64,000 bases of DNA from VRUE01 sp963715625. Lineage in GTDB: Bacteria; Actinomycetota; Thermoleophilia; Solirubrobacterales; 70-9. A program made the translations under genes and the position numbers. The stretch covers positions 1,674,001-1,738,000 of the forward strand of contig OY970260.1 in the NCBI GenBank assembly GCA_963715625.1, written 5' to 3'. Shown here in pieces: positions 59,725-64,000 of the stretch. The notes beneath the pieces are model-generated. The model worked only from the letters and a program-made list of their open reading frames with translations, searched no databases and was not told the DNA's origin. Position 1 is the first letter of the stretch, and every line of letters starts with the position of its first letter.

Positions 59725-60112
59725 TCCGCCCCTCCCCTGGCTCTACCCCTACCGGGAGGACCCCCAGCACACCCGGCTTGGCCAGCCCGTCTTTCGGCCG
59801 TTCGTGCAGGTCTCGCTCGCCAATGGCGGCACGAGTACGACCATGCTGGACGGCCTCATCGACACCGGTGCCGATGCGATCCTCGCCAGCGACCTCCTCG
59901 CCGAACGCCGCGACGGCGAGCTTCACGAATACCGCGAGTGGGAGGCCCAGGTCGGCTTTGTGCGGGGCTGGCACAGCTACAGCCTGGTCCTGCTCGGCAG
60001 CGTCGGCTTCCTCGACCGCTTCACCGTCACCGCGAGCCGCTACGCCCAGGCGATCGCGGTCGAGGACCGCGATGCCTTCGACGAGCGCTTCGGCGCTGTT
60101 CACGTCGCCTGA
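59717..60112 (+). CDS. Retropepsin-like aspartyl protease domain protein
   Basis: 131 residues from TTG 59717, which overlaps the upstream stop; ATG 59690 is an alternative. The protein begins LADPPLPWLYPYREDPQ and carries GLIDTGADAILASDLLAE, the retropepsin DTGA active-site loop. LVLLGSVGFLDRF supplies the flap/strand region. Such single-domain proteases act as dimers. The coupling to DUF5678 suggests a functional pair. Confidence 0.75.
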   Translation: MADPPLPWLYPYREDPQHTRLGQPVFRPFVQVSLANGGTSTTMLDGLIDTGADAILASDLLAERRDGELHEYREWEAQVGFVRGWHSYSLVLLGSVGFLDRFTVTASRYAQAIAVEDRDAFDERFGAVHVA

Positions 60113-60125
60113 CGACGCCGGGCTC

Positions 60126-60512
60126 TCAGCCCACCGGCCAGTGCTCGACCTCGAGCTCGGCCATCGGGAAGTCGCGCGGGTTCCCCGTCGCAAGGCGGGC
60201 CCCGACCCCATGCGCCGCCGCGGCGATCAGGCAGTCGGCCTGGCTCAGCGTCTTCCCGCTTGCCGCGAGCTCCGCTCGCCAGCGGCCGGCCCGCTCGCCC
60301 TCGGCGCGCCCCAGCGGAGCAACCCGCAGCGCGCCCAGCAGCCTGCCGATCGCCTCGCCCTCGCCGGGCCTCGCGCCTCGCCACACCTCCTCGACGTTGA
60401 TCGCGCACACGTACGGCACCGATCTCCCCGCGTGCAGCCCGCGCAGCCGCCCGGCGGCCTCACGGCCCCGCAGCGCGTCGATCAGCACCGTCGTGTCGAG
60501 CAGCAGCCCCAT
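60126..60512 (-). CDS. vapC: VapC-type PIN-domain toxin (module 1)
   Basis: 128 residues: LLLDTTVLIDALRG (first Asp), INVEEVWRGA (Glu), LSQADCLIAAAAHGVGARLA TGNPRDF (distal Asp). The length and all motifs are intact. Its antitoxin lies 18 bp upstream. Confidence 0.88.
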   Translation of the reverse strand: MGLLLDTTVLIDALRGREAAGRLRGLHAGRSVPYVCAINVEEVWRGARPGEGEAIGRLLGALRVAPLGRAEGERAGRWRAELAASGKTLSQADCLIAAAAHGVGARLATGNPRDFPMAELEVEHWPVG

Positions 60513-60530
60513 CGCCTCGCCGCCGCCCGC

Positions 60531-60770
60531 TCAGCCGACTCGCCGCGCCTCGCTGCGGCGCTCGGCCCTGACCCAGGCGGCCGGATCGCGGTCCCACTCG
60601 TGGCCGCTGTCCCCGATGCTCCCCAGCGAGGCCTCGATCTCCTCCCAGCGCCGCTCGTCCTCGAGCGCCCGCTCGACCGTCTGGGCGATGAAGGCACTGC
60701 GGTGCCCTCGCCCGGCGCGCCGGTCAAGCTCGGCGACCAGCCCGTCGTCGAGGCTGATGTGCAAACGCAT
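60531..60770 (-). CDS. vapB: VapB-type antitoxin (module 1)
   Basis: 79 residues from ATG 60770: MRLHISLDDGLVAELDRRAG RGHRSAFIAQTVERALEDER R, a ribbon-helix-helix domain with a toxin-binding tail. TACGGT lies 6 nt before the start codon, indicating a leaderless mRNA. The gene is divergent from the HtaA-like gene, with only 28 bp between starts. Confidence 0.85.
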   Translation of the reverse strand: MRLHISLDDGLVAELDRRAGRGHRSAFIAQTVERALEDERRWEEIEASLGSIGDSGHEWDRDPAAWVRAERRSEARRVG

Positions 60771-60798
60771 GTGCCTACCGTAACACACGAATGAGAGA

Positions 60799-61902
60799 GT
60801 GAGGGAGAGGATGAGGAGGAGCTTCACGGGGAGCAGCGCTCGGGCGGCAACCGCCCTGTGGGCTATCGCGGTGGGACTGCTCGTTGCCCCCACCGCCCAG
60901 GCCACCTACGACCCGGTCGGCTCCGGCACCACCAAGCTCACCATCGACAAGGGCTTCTCCTCCTTCCTGAAGAAGGACGGCATAACCCTCACCGCCTCCG
61001 CCGGAGCCAAGCGCAAGGGCAAGGTGATCTCCCTCCCGGTCACCTCGGGCAACCTCGACCCGACCCTGGGCATGGGGGAGATCGACCAGGAAGGGACGAT
61101 CGCCTTCCAGGGGGCCAAGGGCAAGGTCCCCCTGCGAGACGTCACGGTCAAAACCAAGCAAGCGACCCTGATCGCCAAAGTAGGGGGAGGCCAGCTCAAG
61201 GTGGCCACCTCCTCGAAGCGATCCTCGGCCCGCAGCGGCTTCGGCACGAAGTACTCGGCAAAGCAGCTGAAGCTCACCGCCAAGGCCGCCACCCGGCTCA
61301 ACAAGAAGCTGCGGCCGAAGGTCCCCTTCACGGAGGGTCAGGTCATCGGCACCCTGACCACCAACGCCCAGCCGCAGCTGATCACGATCCTCGACCAGGG
61401 CAGGGCGACCGTCACCCTCGACCCCGCCTTCGTCACGAAGATGGACTCCCTCTTCGTCTCGATCAACCCGATCTTCCCCGCCGAACACCCCTCGGGGCCG
61501 ACCTTCACCTTCCCGATCGCCGTCGGCGGTGCGATCTCCCCTGCAGGGACCGAAGGCACGCTGAGAACGGGAGGCTCGCTCGAATTCCTCCAGCTCGGCG
61601 CCGGCCAGGTGTTTCAGGCCGAACAGTGGCTGGATCTCGCCGCCAGAAGCGACACCGCAGAGGTCGACGTCGAGCCCACCCCCGCCTTCCCCGGCAAGCT
61701 GGGGCGGATCGGGGCCTATGAGGTCGGGTCCTACGCGGCCGTCTCCGACCCCAAGGCCCGCATGATCTCGGTCTCCGGAGCGCCCCTCACCCTCACCGCC
61801 GCCACCGCGCAGAGCTTCAACGAAGCCTTTGCCGCGGGCAAAGCGGCTTTCAGCGTGGGGGAGACGCTTGGGAGCGTGAGCTATACGGCGCAGGGGCAGT
61901 AA
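60799..61902 (+). CDS. HtaA-like secreted protein
   Basis: 367 residues from GTG 60799; ATG 60811 is an alternative. A signal peptide (ALWAIAVGLLVAPTAQA) is followed by a tandem of HtaA-like halves: LTIDKGFSSFLKKDGITLTA ... LGMGEIDQEGTIAFQGAKGK VPLRDVTV ... LKVATSS, and VTLDPAFVTKMDSLFVSINP ... GTEGTLRTGGSLEFLQL. HtaA domains bind haem in corynebacteria, but the key haem Tyr/His residues cannot be placed with confidence here. Confidence 0.68.
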   Translation: MRERMRRSFTGSSARAATALWAIAVGLLVAPTAQATYDPVGSGTTKLTIDKGFSSFLKKDGITLTASAGAKRKGKVISLPVTSGNLDPTLGMGEIDQEGTIAFQGAKGKVPLRDVTVKTKQATLIAKVGGGQLKVATSSKRSSARSGFGTKYSAKQLKLTAKAATRLNKKLRPKVPFTEGQVIGTLTTNAQPQLITILDQGRATVTLDPAFVTKMDSLFVSINPIFPAEHPSGPTFTFPIAVGGAISPAGTEGTLRTGGSLEFLQLGAGQVFQAEQWLDLAARSDTAEVDVEPTPAFPGKLGRIGAYEVGSYAAVSDPKARMISVSGAPLTLTAATAQSFNEAFAAGKAAFSVGETLGSVSYTAQGQ

Positions 61903-61904
61903 GG

Positions 61905-62309
61905 TCAGCCCAAGCGCACGCTCTCGAACTCCAGCACCGTTGCGAGCAGTTCGAAGTGGCGATCGGCGTGCAGCACTCCGAAACCCCGCTCGGCCGCCGC
62001 GGCCGCGATCAGGTAGTCGGCGGCTGGGATGCGGCGGCGAGCGCCGAGATCGCGACAGGCCGCGAGGGCCGCTCTGCACACCGATGCGGTGACGGGAGCC
62101 TGGGGGAGAGCGCCGAGACCCTCCTCGAATGCGGTGAACTCCCGCTCGTCGCGGGTGGTGGCGAGGATCTCCAGCATCGCGACCGGACAGCTCACCAGCA
62201 GGCCACTCTTTGCCGTCACTTTCCAGCGTTGGCGGAATTCCGGTTCCCTCTGTCGATTCCAGGCCGAGGTGTCGAATACGAGGGGAACGCCGGAGCCGAA
62301 CTTCTTCAC
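61905..62309 (-). CDS. vapC: VapC-type PIN-domain toxin (module 2)
   Basis: 134 residues from GTG 62309, which overlaps the antitoxin stop (GTGA). LVFDTSAWNRQ, VAMLEILATTRDERE and IPAADYLIAAAAAERGFGVL HADRHF hold the acidic residues. It resembles the VapC at 33457. The gene is convergent with the HtaA-like gene, 2 bp from its stop. Confidence 0.88.
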   Translation of the reverse strand: MKKFGSGVPLVFDTSAWNRQREPEFRQRWKVTAKSGLLVSCPVAMLEILATTRDEREFTAFEEGLGALPQAPVTASVCRAALAACRDLGARRRIPAADYLIAAAAAERGFGVLHADRHFELLATVLEFESVRLG

Positions 62310-62566
62310 TCGACCTCGGCCTCGCGCTCTGCGTGTATGCGCCGGGTAGCGTCGAAGTCGAATCCGACCTCGCCGTCGGCGACCCTGCACAGGAAATCGA
62401 TCGCATCGGCATGCCGCTGGCGCTCCTCGGCAGCCGCCTCGGCCCCGCGCAGAGCGAGATCGCGGATCAGCCGCGACTTGCTTCGCGGATGGGGCTCCAC
62501 GGCGGCGAGCGCCTCGCCCAGCTCGGGGTCGACGGTCACCTGCACGCGGGGATTCGCGGTCGCCAT
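62306..62566 (-). CDS. vapB: VapB-type antitoxin (module 2)
   Basis: 86 residues from ATG 62566: ATANPRVQVTVDPELGEALA AVEPHPRSKSRLIRDLALRG AEAAAEERQRH. It is a ribbon-helix-helix antitoxin homologous to the frameshifted one at 33885. An operator-like palindrome covers its promoter. Translationally coupled to vapC. Confidence 0.87.
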   Translation of the reverse strand: MATANPRVQVTVDPELGEALAAVEPHPRSKSRLIRDLALRGAEAAAEERQRHADAIDFLCRVADGEVGFDFDATRRIHAEREAEVE

Positions 62567-62567
62567 C

Positions 62568-62595
62568 GCAGAAGCGTACCACTGGAGTGGTACGC
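62568..62595 (-). promoter_or_regulatory. VapB operator palindrome overlapping a -10 hexamer
   Basis: Perfect 10-bp arms GCGTACCACT and AGTGGTACGC, separated by 2 bp, occupy 62574-62595. Read on the coding strand, TACGCT inside the arm lies 6 nt before ATG 62566. VapBC complexes typically bind such palindromes to repress themselves, and here binding would block the -10. Confidence 0.7.
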
Positions 62596-62638
62596 ATTGA
62601 TGGGAAGGCATGTCGTGGACCACTGAAGCGAAGATCGT

Positions 62639-63055
62639 CTAGGAAACGCTCCCGCGCGGCACGACCCATCGCACTGCCTGCCCGGTCAGCTTCGCGATTC
62701 GCTCGTAGTCGGCGTCGTAGTGCAGGACCGTGAGGCCTGCGTGCTCCGCACAGGCGGCGATGAGCAGGTCGGGCAACGGCACCGCTCGGTGCCGGGAGCG
62801 CTCGGCGAGCATCCCCTGCACCTCCAGAGCCCGCTCCACGCACGCCTCACCCAGCGGCGCCCGCGGCATTCCGCGAAGGGACGCCGCCGCCGCGCGGTAG
62901 CCGCTCCGGCTGGCGGCGCTGTAGAGCACCTCCAGGTCGACGATCCCGCAGGTAGCGACCTCTCCCTCCAGCAGCAGGGGATCCAGCGCCTCGCGAACCT
63001 CGGGCCGGGTTTGCCGGCGCGCCAGTGCGCTCTTGTCGACGAGGAACGTCGGCAC
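62639..63055 (-). CDS. vapC: VapC-type PIN-domain toxin (module 3)
   Basis: 138 residues from GTG 63055: TFLVDKSALARR (first Asp), IVDLEVLYSAASR (Glu), PLPDLLIAACAEHAGLTVLH YDADYERIA (distal Asps). It is a complete mycobacterial-type VapC. It starts 2 bp after the vapB stop. Confidence 0.88.
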   Translation of the reverse strand: MPTFLVDKSALARRQTRPEVREALDPLLLEGEVATCGIVDLEVLYSAASRSGYRAAAASLRGMPRAPLGEACVERALEVQGMLAERSRHRAVPLPDLLIAACAEHAGLTVLHYDADYERIAKLTGQAVRWVVPRGSVS

Positions 63056-63057
63056 GC

Positions 63058-63279
63058 TCAGCGCCAGGCGCCGCTCATGACGTCGGGGTCGCCAAGCTCG
63101 AGCACTCCCGGCGCGGACAGCAGGTCGAGCAGCGCCCGCCGCTGGTGAAGCTTGACGACCTCCGACAGCGCCGCGTCCACCGTGGCGGTCAGCGTCTTGG
63201 TGCCAAGAACCGCCCTCGCCGCATCGACCTTCGCCGTGTCTATCTCGAACGATGTCTTGCGCTTGGAAGCAGAGCTCAT
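63058..63279 (-). CDS. vapB: VapB-type antitoxin (module 3)
   Basis: 73 residues: SKRKTSFEIDTAKVDAARAV LGTKTLTATVDAALSEVVKL HQRR...GDPDVMSGAWR. It is a type II VapB with an N-terminal ribbon-helix-helix and a Trp-ending tail. TATATT lies 6 nt before its ATG. Confidence 0.87.
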   Translation of the reverse strand: MSSASKRKTSFEIDTAKVDAARAVLGTKTLTATVDAALSEVVKLHQRRALLDLLSAPGVLELGDPDVMSGAWR

Positions 63280-63291
63280 GGTTTCAATATA
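63280..63291 (-). promoter_or_regulatory. Leaderless-type -10 of vapB module 3
   Basis: The reverse strand reads TATATT, 6 bases (GAAACC), then ATG 63279. Confidence 0.45.
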
Positions 63292-63353
63292 GCGAAGTAA
63301 GGAAAACTGGACAGCAAAATGAACAAGATTAGCTCTCCTAATGTACTGCTAGC

Positions 63354-64000
63354 CCGAAGTTACCCCGCCCACTGAGCCGCTGAGTGGGCTGAATCCTGCT
63401 TCCCGTGCGGGATTGCCGGTGTTTGCACCTTGTCAAACGTAGTCACGACTATCCGTCCGAAGGTAGTGATAGGTTCGTGGTATGGGCAGAAAGGCAAGGC
63501 CGACAGGCGCTATGCACGTGGTCACGAACACGGTCAAGCGCGGTGATCGCGAGTACCACTCGCAGCTGTTGCGCCGCTCCTACCGCGAGGGCGGCAAGGT
63601 GAAGAAGCAGACGCTCGCCAACCTCTCCCACCTGCCACCGGAGGCGATCGCCGCGATCAGGGCGGTCCTCGCCGGCAAGACGCTGCTGGTGGCAGACGAG
63701 GGGCTCGAGGTGACGCACAGCCTCCCCACCGGGCACGCCGAAGCGGTGCTGGGGGCCGCTCGCCGCCTCGGCCTGCCCCGCCTGCTCGACCGCTCCCCCT
63801 CCAAAGAGCGCGACCTCGCCCTGGCGATGATCTGCCAGCGGGTCCTGGAGCCCGGCTCCAAGCTCGCCACCGTGCGAGCCCTGGGCCAGTCGACGCTCGG
63901 CTCCTCGCTCGGCGTGGGGAGCGCTGACCAAGACGACCTCTACGCGGCGATGGACTGGCTCTGCGAGCGCCAGGGGAAGATCGAGGACCGCCTCGCCACC
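63354..64000. mobile_element. Second IS1634-like element, left part
   Basis: It begins with CCGAAGTTACCCC, identical to the 13-bp end of the element at 35958-37896. A transposase start lies 128 bp inside, as in that element (138 bp). The right end is beyond the window, so the target duplication cannot be checked; the six bases before it are GCTAGC. Confidence 0.8.
63482..64000 (+). CDS. IS1634-family transposase (partial, runs off the window)
   Basis: 173 residues are visible from ATG 63482: MGRKARPTGAMHVVTNTVKR ... LLRRSYREGGKVKKQTLANL SHLPPEAIAA. The block EAVLGAARRLGLPRLLDRSP SKERDLALAMICQRVLEPGS KLAT is nearly the same as in the transposase at 36037-37758. The frame is open to the edge. 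Confidence 0.88.
   Translation, partial: MGRKARPTGAMHVVTNTVKRGDREYHSQLLRRSYREGGKVKKQTLANLSHLPPEAIAAIRAVLAGKTLLVADEGLEVTHSLPTGHAEAVLGAARRLGLPRLLDRSPSKERDLALAMICQRVLEPGSKLATVRALGQSTLGSSLGVGSADQDDLYAAMDWLCERQGKIEDRLAT

Overview
The window looks like chromosome of a high-GC actinobacterium, most likely from the Thermoleophilia (Solirubrobacter/Conexibacter-like). That is inferred from gene style, not from a marker gene: secreted proteins with divergent InlB B-repeats, very large cyclase/ATPase and LuxR-type regulators, many VapBC pairs and very GC-rich codons. No rRNA, complete tRNA, CRISPR array or replication gene was seen.

Layout. 0-9.6 kb: two divergent giant regulators (class III cyclase-ATPase-TPR-SCP2 protein and a LuxR-family ATPase), then a cytochrome P450 and a GNAT acetyltransferase that share a near-identical 60-bp upstream element. 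9.6-18 kb: decayed transposase and vapC fragments, an RHS/YD-repeat protein, a DUF6636-like secreted protein, and truncated GNAT and XRE genes. 18-19.9 kb: DHFR-like reductase and an archaeal-type ATPase. 19.93-31.53 kb: a putative genomic island bounded by two direct copies of the 3' half of a tRNA-Met, each followed by a terminator. It carries an AbiE toxin-antitoxin pair with a WYL and zinc-finger tail, three zinc-ribbon membrane or PH-domain proteins, a class A beta-lactamase-like hydrolase, a HerA-type ATPase, a papain-fold toxin with a long acidic leader, and an overlapping Imm35-like immunity gene.

31.6-46.6 kb: a toxin-antitoxin graveyard. Pieces of VapC, Phd, AbiE, Fic/VbhA, DarT/DarG, HicB and secreted-protein genes lie among intact NYN, VapC, DarG, AbiE-like, MerR, nitrilase-like and wHTH-TPR genes. 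An IS1634-like element with 13-bp inverted repeats and a 6-bp target duplication splits a darTG operon. Block 32.5-34.65 kb is a shrunken, collinear copy of 41.16-45.04 kb. 46.6-59.4 kb: secreted proteins in two related cassettes (InlB-repeat proteins, an NHL-repeat giant and partners). A MITE-like 170-bp element sits just after one stop codon. 59.5-63.3 kb: a DUF5678/retropepsin pair, an HtaA-like secreted protein and three VapBC pairs. 63.35 kb to the end: the start of a second IS1634-like element.

A recurrent signal is a -10-like hexamer (usually TANNNT) placed 6-7 nt before the start codon of first-in-operon genes, especially antitoxins. This suggests widespread leaderless transcription. 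The best candidates for undescribed biology are the HerA/zinc-ribbon/papain-toxin island, the nitrilase plus wHTH-TPR pair with its decayed twin, and the family of internally deleted vapC genes.
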